NCBI GenBank assembly: GCA_037447605.1
Contig: CM074811.1
Span: 2,775,904 to 2,839,903, forward strand
DNA from: Zygnema circumcarinatum
Taxonomy: Eukaryota; Streptophyta; Zygnematophyceae; Zygnematales; Zygnemataceae
Length of the DNA stretch: 64,000 nt
Reading direction: 5' to 3'
Shown: positions 1 through 9,900 of the stretch, piece after piece
Position numbering within the stretch: position 1 is the first letter of the stretch
How the letters are laid out: the number at the start of each line of letters is the position of its first letter
The notes under the pieces: model-generated
Databases searched by the model: none
The model's input: the letters and a program-made list of their open reading frames with translations, nothing else
Told to the model about the DNA's origin: nothing
Translations under genes and position numbers: made by a program

Positions 1-2657
1 CCCCTCCCCCTCCCCCTCTCCCTCTCCCCAACGTCTGCAGAGGCCCTGAGGAGTCCCCACCATGAAGTTCGGATCCCTCCGCCACTCGCAGGTGAAGTAT
101 TTGCTGCGAGCGGTCATGGGCACCTCCACGTCGACCTGCACCACCACCATGGGGCCAAGGTCCTGCACCAACCGGCCCGCCTGCAGGGGACATTCGTTTT
201 TAGCTCCCTTCTACTACTTTTGAAGTCAAAGGTTGTCAGCAAGAATGGAGGAACGGAACGAGCAGACTAATGCTGAAAACTACGCAAGGAAGCTCTCGGA
301 AGTTTTACATCGGTAAAACTTGCACCAAGCGAGCTACGTGGGATATCCAAATGGTAGCGATTTCTGACTGAAGCATGAGGCAATCAATCACTCACAAGAG
401 TATCAACAAAAGATGTACGGTAAACCCAAAAAAGTAGTCGAACTGATCCCTAACCTCCCCTCCCCGTCTAAAGGATGCCGACATGAGGCTTCATAGAAGA
501 AGCAGCCCCCCTCCTCCCTGCAGACCTACCTCATGCAGAGCCGGCTCGAACCGAAAATTTTCTGCCACTGCCCAAATGGGCGCTGAACCCTTCTCGGAAG
601 CCATGGCTGTGTGAGCTTTCAGAATCGCTTGCCCCTCCGCCAAAGCTGGTCCGAAATTTCGCCACTTTGGTCAGTAGAGGCAGGAGGGGTCTCCCATCTC
701 TTTTCGTCTGCAAACTCAGGATTCGCAGGCTAATCCAAAAGGGCTCTCGTTTGAGCAGAACAGGGGGAACATACATACTTGCTCCCACGGGCTTCTCTGC
801 ACAGCAGGCAAAGTATCTTACTTCGTTATAGTGTGAGATAGTGGAGAGGTGGTCAAAAGCTTTACATTTGATCTAGTTGCAAGATTATGTAAAGGCATGC
901 ATGTATGCATGCATGCGTACCTTGCAGCACATGTTTGCCGGCTCGAAGGACCCTCATCACGATCTCTGGCTGCAAATCCACTCGCCCATGATAAATGAAA
1001 AACAAGCGATAAAAATGAAACTGCAAGTCGAAGGTCTGAATATGAGGTCATCAAGTGATGCCTTTCCAAATGCAGCATGTTCCATTTGAAACTGCCAATG
1101 AAAACTGATGCTTGGATCGGGAGGAGCAAGACTGCCATAGGTGACTTCTTCCACAAAAGCCCTACGGTTGGAAGTGCGTTGTAAACTTTCTCAAATGAAA
1201 ACCTTTCTGCTCCGTACTCGAAATTTTTCAACGAAAAGGCCTTTGCCATCTCCCCCACCCATGCTCCCCACCCCTCGCCACATCCTCCTCCCCCCATCTT
1301 GCCTCCTCCCACCCCTCTCCTCCCCACGCTCTTCCCTTCCACCTCCCTCCCACCTCCCCCCCCTTCCCCCCACTTCCCCTTCCCCCACCCTCCCCTCCCC
1401 ATCTGCCCCCCCTCCTACCACTCTTGTCCCCCCCTTCTCCCCCCCACCCCCCTCTCTCTACCCACGCCTTACCCCGTCTCTCTCTCCCCCCACCCCCCTT
1501 CTCTCCCCCCCCGGGCCCAGTGGGTGTAGGGGGGGACTCACTTGCACTTGAATGGGCAGCACCACCGCACAGCACTGAACTTCCGGCGAGTTCAGGATGG
1601 TAGCGAGCCCCGCATCGCCATGGACTGCTTCCGCGTGAGGGCTCCACTCCCTCACCTCCTCGAGCAGCCTCTCCGCCGCCTCCTGCACTCACTCCACATT
1701 GCCCCTCACTCGCATTCACAGTCTCAGTAATCACGATGGTTTGTGGGCTGACAAACAAACAACAGGTAACATTCTCCAATGGGGGACAGTTTAGACAGAG
1801 CCCCTTCCCAGCTTTGTGCAATAGATGGTTCCTCATGCTTATGCTCACATCTTCTTTCTACAGAGAGAGTTTTTGTGGGATTTGTGGAATCCAAGAGTTT
1901 CTTAGGGGGAAAAGGGGGGGGAGAGGTGGGCGGGGGGGGGTTCAAACAAGGATCGTCAGCAAGCTCAATTTATATCTTGCCATACGGACCACTCCAAAAT
2001 GCTCCAAAAAAAACTGCATCGCAGAGAAGCCATGCAAAATACTTTTTCTGAACCACTACTGTAGCCAAAGCATCACAAACAAAAATCTGGGAGTTTGATG
2101 CAGTTTGTGAAACAAAAAATCAAAACGGAGGCCTTGTTCCGGGTTGCAACGCCCACATTAGTCCCAAACATCTCAATTTAACATAGCTGAAACGCGAGCA
2201 TAAAATGTACCTCAAAAACCTGAATAAGCTGCAAGGGGAGTGAGGTAAGGAGCCCAGACCATACATTTTCTGAAACAATGAGAATTTAAATATGAATGCA
2301 AGAGATTTAGTACTTAATGGTGCCCCTTGGACCTCCCTTACCCCATGCCAGAAGTCAGAAAAACATTGCAGGTTCGCAGGCTATGATGTCTTCTCCTATT
2401 AAAGCGGCACGACGCGTGTTCTACACTCCAAAGACTCGGCGGAACGAAGAGAGCGAAGCGCTGGAAGCCCTCGCTTTCGCGAGTGGGGATTGAGCCGACG
2501 GAGGGAGAGAGGGAGGGAGGGAGGGAGGGAGGGGCACCTGTGAGCGGCTCCAGAGGAAGCGGAGAGAGATCTCGGACGTGAGGTCGCGCAGCACGGGGAG
2601 GTAGGCATCGCGTGCGAAGATGCCCGCGCCGAGCAGGGCCATGGCGGCCGGAGCCAT
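1..2657 (-). CDS. Gfo/Idh/MocA-family NAD(P)-dependent oxidoreductase, N-terminal half (runs off left edge)
   Basis: Minus-strand exons read as 2657-2538, 1682-1542, 969-921, 796-779, 645-530 and 180-61; all join in frame and give about 188 residues. The start ATG lies directly before a Rossmann motif (ALLGAGIFARDAYLPVL). Later exons carry the family's second-strand signature (VVLPIQVQ), the GKHVLQEKPVGAT segment with the EKP motif that contacts cofactor and substrate, the AENFRFEPALHE segment, and the EVPM...YFTCEWRRDPNF segment that opens the C-terminal domain. The next expected GG(F/Y)LLDGGVHF block must lie beyond position 1. The family oxidises or reduces sugars and related polyols; the substrate cannot be told here. 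The fourth exon is only 18 nt. The last donor (GTGGGG) is weak. The start faces the HemD-like gene across about 680 bp. Confidence 0.85.
1245..1515. repeat. C-rich polypyrimidine tract inside an oxidoreductase intron
   Basis: About 270 bases of almost pure C and T on the plus strand (G and A rich on the minus strand), inside the intron between exons 2 and 3 of the oxidoreductase gene. It creates long open frames on both strands made only of Pro/Ser/Leu or Gly/Arg/Glu, which are not genes. The base asymmetry could favour triplex DNA or act as an extended pyrimidine or purine stretch in the transcript; function is not known. Confidence 0.8.
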
Positions 2658-3338
2658 GGCGCCTCAAAAAGGCAGAAAAGCGCTCTTCTCTCTCTCGAGC
2701 TTGGATGTACAATGCCAAGATGTTATTCTTCCAGCCTGGAAAGAAAGTGGAGACCGGCTCACGCCTTGTGCAGTGCGGGCATGTGCGCGGGAGCAGGAAG
2801 GAAACGGGAGGAAGAATGGGTGGAGATTGCCTGTGTTTTGGAGATGAAAATGATGATGATGATGCAAATTTGGCTAAGAACAGAGCCACCTCGAAGCGAT
2901 TTATGGTCCCGCGCTCCTCCACATTCAGGCGGTGCTTCGCTTACGCCCAGCCCCGCCCGCGACTCTCCTTGTGAGACTCCGAAGCTTGTTCCGTCCGGCT
3001 GGGGCACACAGTGCGCGAAGACTTGGCCACGACTATGAGTGCGGTCGCGAAGGCGAGCGGGTAGCTAATCTTACCCCTAAAGTAATTATCTGTTTGAAAA
3101 AAGAAAAAAAATGTGTTTATTTGATGCATCGCCTTCGTGAGATCAATGCCATTTTCCTTCCACACCTCTCTTTCGCTCATGTGGGCGCGTCAAAATTTGA
3201 GATTGCGCTACGGGAGGTTTCTGAAAACAGTACTCTCATGTTGGAATATATACTTTATTCGCTGGATTACAATAAACTAGTTTCGGGTACGAAACTTTCT
3301 CGGAATGTGAAAGTTTCACACGCTTCGTGCTCGCCGCC
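2658..3338. promoter_or_regulatory. Divergent intergenic region, oxidoreductase and HemD-like genes
   Basis: No gene seen. The region must hold both promoters. An AT-rich stretch with ATATATACTTTATT near 3245-3258 is a possible TATA element for the plus-strand gene about 90 bp downstream. Positions about 3120-3165 match, in reverse, the most conserved core of the dispersed repeat found at 28910 and 39540, so an old repeat fragment lies in the promoter region. Confidence 0.45.
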
Positions 3339-4595
3339 ATGGCTGCCGCTCCGCCCTCCATTGGCGGACCTCGGGTGAGTTCTCGCCATGGCTCGGCAGA
3401 AAGCAGCGAGGGGCCGCCTCGCTGCTCCAGGGCCCATGTGTCCAGTTCCCCCCACACAGGCAGAGGGGCGTCTTGGAAGGCTGGGTTTGCAGCATGCGGC
3501 TCACAGCCAGTGCGCTCTGTTGGAAATTTTAGAAACTCCCGCTGTGGCCTCCTTTCTTTTATAAGTGTTTGCTCCCATGCGGAGGACGCAGTTCAGATTG
3601 GGAGTCTTAGAGGGAAGAGAGTGGCACTGACAACTCCGCAGCCTTACATGAACAGGCTTGCAGCCCTTCTGGAAGCTCAAGGAGCAGAGATTTTGCAAGT
3701 TCCAACCGTTTCTACTGAGATTACGAACGAGGAAATATGTGCGCTTGCTCGTATGATAGGAGATAGGGGAGAGGGATTCGAGAAATTTTGTGGAATTGCA
3801 TTCACATCAAGGAACGGGATCGATGCTCTGTCTCTTGCTCTGGAGATGATTGGCAAACCCTTCGTATTTCGCCCTCAGTCAAACAATCCATTTCTGCTTT
3901 GCGCGCTTGGAAGGGACTCTGACGCCCTAAAGAAGCTTAGCCCTTGGTTCTCCGGCTCTCATGTTTACTTTCTGACTCCTGACATTGCTACGCCTTTGGG
4001 CCTAGTGGAGGCGCTTGGTGATGGGAACGGGCGGCAAATCCTCTGCCCTGTACCGCGCGTCCTTGGTCTTGACGAGCCATTTGTCGTTCCTCAGTTTTTG
4101 CAGAGCTTACTCAACAAAGGGTGGCTGCCTGTTAGGGTTGATGCTTACAGGACCCGGTGGTGTGGGCCAGACTGCGCCGCACCCCTCCTTGAGAAATGCG
4201 CAAATTCAGTAGAGGACTGTGCAGGGCAGGATGAGAATGCGCATCAAACCCTCTTCTCGATGTCAGCGAGTTTAGGATTAGAACATGAGTCAATGATGAG
4301 GGGCGGCAACAATCCAGTCAGGGATCCTCGTCGTTTGAAAGTTGCGGCTGATGCAATTATAGTTACAAGTACTGCAGAGGTTGAAGGGCTGCTGAAGAGC
4401 TTTGAGCGTATGGGGGTTGACCCTTTCACCATTTTGGGTGAAGGTAAAGGGAAGTGTGTGGTTGCAGCCCACGGCCCCGTCACAGCTGAAGGAGCCAGAA
4501 TGCTAGGCCTTAGTGTAGACATTGTTGGAAATAATTTTCAAAGCTTTGCGGGAGTTGTTGAAAGCCTTAGCCAATATTTCAATGAATGCCCGTAA
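3339..4595 (+). CDS. HEMD: Uroporphyrinogen-III synthase (HemD family), probably plastid-targeted
   Basis: Single-exon frame of 418 aa. Residues about 1-80 are Ser/Arg/Gly rich with few acidic residues, as in plastid transit peptides. The rest follows the plant HemD pattern of two alternating alpha/beta domains: GKRVALTTPQPYMNRLAALL, then FTSRNGIDALSLAL, CALGRDSDA, VPRVLGLDEPFVVPQFL, VRVDAYRTRW, IIVTSTAEVEGLLKS and VAAHGPVTAEGARMLGL. The enzyme closes linear hydroxymethylbilane to uroporphyrinogen III in heme and chlorophyll synthesis. The first ATG (3339) has a good GCCGCCATGG context. A consensus donor (GTGAGT near 3374) sits inside the transit-peptide region, so an alternative 5' exon structure is possible. 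The stop codon is embedded in a donor-like GTAAGT, so a short extra 3' exon cannot be excluded. Confidence 0.82.
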   Translation: MAAAPPSIGGPRVSSRHGSAESSEGPPRCSRAHVSSSPHTGRGASWKAGFAACGSQPVRSVGNFRNSRCGLLSFISVCSHAEDAVQIGSLRGKRVALTTPQPYMNRLAALLEAQGAEILQVPTVSTEITNEEICALARMIGDRGEGFEKFCGIAFTSRNGIDALSLALEMIGKPFVFRPQSNNPFLLCALGRDSDALKKLSPWFSGSHVYFLTPDIATPLGLVEALGDGNGRQILCPVPRVLGLDEPFVVPQFLQSLLNKGWLPVRVDAYRTRWCGPDCAAPLLEKCANSVEDCAGQDENAHQTLFSMSASLGLEHESMMRGGNNPVRDPRRLKVAADAIIVTSTAEVEGLLKSFERMGVDPFTILGEGKGKCVVAAHGPVTAEGARMLGLSVDIVGNNFQSFAGVVESLSQYFNECP

Positions 4596-5310
4596 GTGCC
4601 CACGCCGCTCTTTTTAGTGCCACGGGTCTCTTTGCATTGTCTTAGAATTTATCAGCCAACTGTTCTTCACACACACTGTTCAATGCAAGCATGTACAGCA
4701 ATGGGGTGTACTATTGAAGCCGACGATTTGCAATCACGGGAGAACCTGACAAGGTTTGAACTAGGCAAGAAAGTTATCCCACGTTATTCCAAAAGATGAT
4801 GGTCACCCTCACGAGCTCACACCACGCCATACCTACAAAAACACGACTACAGGAGATCTCTTTCACAGGCTGCAGAGTTGAAGACTACGCAGCTGAATGC
4901 AGCTGCAAGTGCTTGCAAGGTTCAAGCGCCCAAGGTATACGGATGCTCTTGAAAAGTGCTTCATTTTTTAAACAGTTCACAGTACTAGGTACAAGTATCA
5001 CTGGCGCCTTTTTGCAATAATGAGGACTAATAGAAGTGCGCCTCTACATGAAGTAGCCGGGTTGGCCCGATCCACTTGCTGGTCTGGCCCTCGCTGTGAA
5101 TCACTCCAATAAGGAGAAACAACTCATCCCAACGTGCATTCTCAGCAGCAGTACTTAAAGGTTCTTCTCCCAGAAAATGGTCAGCTTCCTATGGATCTGG
5201 GTGAAGAACAACTGAACCGCAACTGCAGCTACATAGCGCATGTACAATAAACATCTCCCAGGTCATAACAGAGTTGCAACGATACACCTCCGTCTAATGT
5301 TGGTCACGCA
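4596..5310. other. Convergent intergenic region
   Basis: The 3' ends of the HemD-like gene (plus) and NDUFA6 (minus) face each other here. I see no coding signal, only presumed 3' UTRs. Confidence 0.5.
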
Positions 5311-6572
5311 TCAATTCTCATTGCTCTCGTAAAACTTCCTCAGAAATTCCGATTCGTCGTTGGAAGGAACAATACCAGCTCTATGTGAAACAGGGCCTGG
5401 TTTCTCTGGTGTGCTGCCAATGGGTCCCACCACCCACTGTGATAGAATATGGTGCCGCTGCTTGGAGTGACTCAAGTAATTCTCGAAATCTTCCTGCCCT
5501 TTCCACACCAACATGTCCACTACCTGCGAGCCATGGCGAGGGGAAACGGGCAGATTACTCCAAGAGACCATTGAGTAGGCACAGAAAGCGGTCACATTTG
5601 CTCACACTCAATGGATTGCGAACACAGTGAATATCTCCTATCAGAATAACTAGTTTCTAAGTCCTAGGGCACAAAAAAAAGACTAGTACAATTTCAACGA
5701 TTCAACCTTCGCTCCTCTCTCCCAAATGAAGCAGCATCACTTCATGAATTAGCATGTACACTAAACAAAAGTTCCAAGACTCCATCCACCTCAGAAAGGT
5801 TAGGGAAAGTACAGCAAGAATGGGTTTCTGTACTGCCAGTACTAACTCGTTTCACTGATACACGGCAACGAGCAAGCCAATCGAGCGGGTCATCAATTCA
5901 CACAAGCAAACGCATCTGTGAAAATGACCATAGTTCATTATATTAAGTTTGATTTAACTCATGTGAATCAGGAAGGCTGATGCCATGAAACAGAGCTAAG
6001 GAGAGTTATAAGACATATACCAGGTACTAGGGCTAGAGAAACAGCCACTGCAGAATAATGGAAGCAGTCAAAACCGAGGTGCTAGCTATTTTCTCACGCA
6101 AGAAGCTTCAAAGCGAATCCGAAAACAAGGCATAGCTGCCTAAAATTCCAAAAAGTACTCCGAAGATAGCAAGCTGAAAGTGAAATACACTTGACCTTAA
6201 TCAAGGCGCCAGGCACAGGCATGCTTCCTCCGTCTTCAGCCTTTCCCATTCCGACAATATTTTGATTCTATATATCGCTGCCAGCATTAGCTGCTGCAAT
6301 TCTTCTGGACTCTATGACTCCATCCACAGATGGCAACACCATGTTTCGGGATGCCCCCTCACCTTAGGGTTTGTGACACCCGCATGCTTTCGGAACTCCA
6401 GTGACATTTTTGAGCGCAGCTCATTCAGCGTGATGACCTCATGCAGATTGTATCGCCGCATTATCGACGGCAAGGCCCTACAAACGTCCCTGAAAAAATC
6501 GATTGCTCTCCCACTCGCCTCCTCCAGAGTTGCGGAGCTCGTCCCAGTCACAATCTGCCGCAAAGCCGCCAT
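5311..6572 (-). CDS. NDUFA6: NADH dehydrogenase (ubiquinone) 1 alpha subcomplex subunit 6, LYR protein of complex I
   Basis: Two exons, 6572-6363 and 5523-5311, join in phase 0 after NPK and give 140 aa, close to plant NDUFA6 length. The first exon holds the LYR-superfamily helix region (IDFFRDVCRALPSIMRRYNL, then FRKHAGVTNPK). The second continues with VDMLVWKGQEDFENYLSHSK, the conserved KQRHHILSQWVVG motif and a C-terminus FLRKFYESN that closely matches the plant protein. NDUFA6 is a small matrix-arm subunit that docks the mitochondrial acyl carrier protein to complex I. Splice sites are AAG|GTGAGG and CTCGCAG|GTAG; the intron is 839 nt. The start lies in a GCC-ATG-GCG context and faces the GTPase gene head-to-head. 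Confidence 0.93.
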
Positions 6573-6934
6573 GGCTGCCGTGCGCTCGTCCGAGCCAAGC
6601 CCTCCCTCCCTCCCTGTTGCTACTCACAGGCTGAAGTTCACCAGCTGCCCTCCAGGCCTCCAAGGGAGCCAGCAAAAACGGTCTCTGCAGATTTCTGTAC
6701 CAGCGTCCCCCACGCGTCCGCCATCGCCCCCTTTCAAGCGGCTATTGGACCAACGGCGACATAATGCAGTTCCAGTCCCGTGAAACGGAGCAAACACCGA
6801 GCTGGAACTGAACAACGACTGCGTTGCAACATGGAACCTTGAAAGGAAGTGGAGCTGTGACTCCTGTGAGAGGAAAGGCAGGAAGAAGGGCCTCTCTTCC
6901 CCCTGGAGGGAGAGGGCGGAGAGAGGAGGCAGCC
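6573..6934. promoter_or_regulatory. Short bidirectional promoter region, NDUFA6 and dynamin-like GTPase
   Basis: About 360 bp separate two head-to-head start codons. It is GC-rich with CT/GA runs and no clear TATA box on either side. No gene is seen in it. Confidence 0.4.
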
Positions 6935-9900
6935 ATGGAGCTGAGGAGGAGGAAGAAGCTGCCCGCGCAGAACAGCGCGGAGACTCTCACCATGAGCTCC
7001 ACAGAGCGCATTCTTCGCACGCTGGCGGAGCTCTACGACCCGCACGCGGCTATGGCGGCTCCCGGTGGACCTCCTGCACCTCCTGCTTGGGTTCTCCGAT
7101 CACGAATTTCGCTTTTTTGGGAACAAATTTGACAATCTGCTGGTGTTCCTCTCATATTTCTGGCTCTCTTTCCATGCACTCTGGCGTGCTTTGAGTTCGG
7201 TCGACAGCTCCTTTTTCAAAAATATAGCACATAGATAACTAATTATTAGCAAATAGCATTAATAACAGCATATAGTCATTGTGCAATTTTTTTAAATTTG
7301 TTTCTATGCTTACGCATAGCATTTCCTTTCGCGGCTTTGCCAAGAAAGGAAATCGATGAGCTTCGCTAGCTATATACTTAATTTTGCAGCTTCTAGATAT
7401 CGTTCTTGGCAAAGAGTGGGATGGGTGAATGAGGCTGTGAAGACGTTGTCCTGAAGGAGCCTTGAGCTTGTCGCAGCGCAGGGCCACGTGGCGCCCTCGG
7501 ATTGAAGCAGATTGCAGACGACCCTCTCCTTCGGGTTCAGCTTCATCAGCCGCGGAGGAAAGTCACAGTTATGATTGTCGGAAATCACTCGGCTGGAAAA
7601 TCTTCGTTTGTTAACTGGTGCGCACAAAGCATGCCTTTTTGTCATGCGTTCCGTAGCTAATTTTTTTAAGGGAAAAGTGTCAGCCAGGGTATGGACTAGG
7701 CTCTCTAGACGGCCCATCGTTTCTATAGAGGCTCGTGAAGCTCGGCTTGAAAAAAGTTCTAGTGGTTATAAGTTACCGACCAGCTGTCATGTTTTGATTT
7801 GACAGCTGTCATTATTTTTCTTGGAGAGCGGGAGGGAGAGAGAGGGGAGAGAGGGAAAGAGTGGGAGAAAGGTGGGGGAGGGTGTTATTTGTTGATGACT
7901 GCGGAAATAGAGCTATGAAATAGACCAAACATCGCCAGAACAATAACTGAGCCTGAGGTGGTTAACCATTTTCGTTATCGTCCCTGTAAAGAGGATTTCT
8001 TGGGTAACACGCTGAGCAAACAACTCGGGTAGTTGATTCTATTAGCTACAGTAAGTATATTAATTGTATTAGGAATTTCTTTTAGAAGAGCGAGTGATCT
8101 GAGGATGGAAAGGATGATGGGAAACAGGTATATTGGAGAGACCATTCAGAAAACTGGCGTGGCCATCGAAACTAAAGGCTTCACATTTGTAACATCGGGC
8201 AAACGACGAGAAACTTTAAAAGGGGATGCCACACTCATGTTCTATGAACATCTGGAAACCTTGAACAGGTTTGAGGTGCATTCGCATTCTCTTCTGATAA
8301 CGTTGGCAGGTCTCTCATCGTGCATACTAATGCCATTTCAAGACTGAAACAAAATAATTTCCCTGCCTGTACGATCTTGACCAATTCAACTATTAAGTCA
8401 GCCAGTGCATTTGAAGGCTCCATAAGTTTTTCTTGAACAAGGGGGGCAAGAAATGTGTGCTGATGGCTTCATATTCGTGGCGACAATGTCAGGGTATTCT
8501 CCCAAACATCTTCACTGAGGTTTCGTCATCCAAGGAACGTAATTTCACATGTGTGGACTTTATAGATACGCCGGGACTTGTTGATGGCGATATTCACTAT
8601 GCCTACGATGTGGACGGAGCCATTGTGTGGTTGGCGGATCATGTAGATCTCATACTCGGTGAGATTTGTTCATGTTCGCAGTTGTTTGTCAAAGGCCTGC
8701 ATTAGAAACCTTTTTCTCTGCTAAGGCTGGTTATAAGGAGGACCACGAAACATGTTGCAGAGACTTGTTTGCCATAAGCAAATGTCATCCCTTTCATTTT
8801 CTTTAATCGTTTGAAGTTGTGTGTTTGTGGGGACATCAGTGTTTTTCGACCCTATCGGTCAAGCTTTGACTGCTCGCACGATGGATGTGGTTCAGCGGTT
8901 GAGTTTGAAGCATAGTGAAAAGCTCCTTTTTTACATGTCGAAGGCCGATCAGGTACAGTATTCCTTTGAATCTGCTTCTCAAGCAACTTTTGTCAGTGAG
9001 AAACAGCATGTATGGTTGAAATCCAAACCCTTCCCACAAACAGGAAGGTCATCTAACACTCTTTTTTTCCATTTCCTTTGTTAGAGAGAATAATAGGAAA
9101 GTTTGAAATCCCACCGGGAAAAATCATTTGTTTGTCAAACAAAGGCATCCTCGAAATGGCAGCTTTCAGCTATATGATGTGTGATGAAATTCATTTGGGG
9201 AGAACAGGTAGAACGAGAGGACGACCGGCAGCGCGTGCTCATTCAAATCACACAAAGTGTAACTTCGCGTATAAAGGTGGGGAGTCTGTCTCAGTTATAG
9301 AGCAGTAGAAAGACTCAGAACCCATTGAAGTTAGCAGAAGTTGATTTGAACCCCAATGTCATGGCTGAATGTGATCTGTTGTAAGTGGATTCAGAGCACC
9401 CATGCTTTCAAATTGCCGACCTTTTACTTGCCCTTGCCGGGAGATGACTTCCGAGCCACGTCGATTATACCAAATGCTATTGATGACGTTTGTGAGGAGA
9501 TTGATAAGGTACAAGGCTAACTCTTTTGCTGCTAGCCTATCCCCGGCCGCTTATGTTCTCTGCATATGAGAATGGGAGGCAGAACAGGAAATCATTCTTT
9601 CTAAAAGTACGGCATCTTTCCGTTCGAAAAATATGTTTGTCTCTTTAAGCATGGCGATTAAGAGTTTAAGGATCACTGTAATTCAGTAGGTCTAGAAAGT
9701 GGATTTCTTTCAGGGTAGGAAAACGGGGGCTGAAAACCTCTCTGAAATGCTGTGATGTGCAGGCTGTCAAGCTGACGGTGCAAAAGAACTTAACTGCGTT
9801 GAAAAGCGACTGCATAGCACTCAGCCAAGCGATTGCACAGTGAGAATATTGCCACTCTCTTCCTTGATCGATTCCTTCCTTTCTCTTCCCTTCTCTCTTC

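Noticed and set aside
818-1848. Long overlapping open frames on both strands (Gly/Arg-rich minus, Pro/Ser-rich plus)
   Set aside because: They arise from the C-rich tract in an oxidoreductase intron; real exons (969-921, 796-779, 1682-1542) lie in other frames with splice signals.
7370-7717. Minus-strand frame of 115 codons
   Set aside because: It is antisense to the exon carrying the GTPase P-loop and shows no domain of its own.
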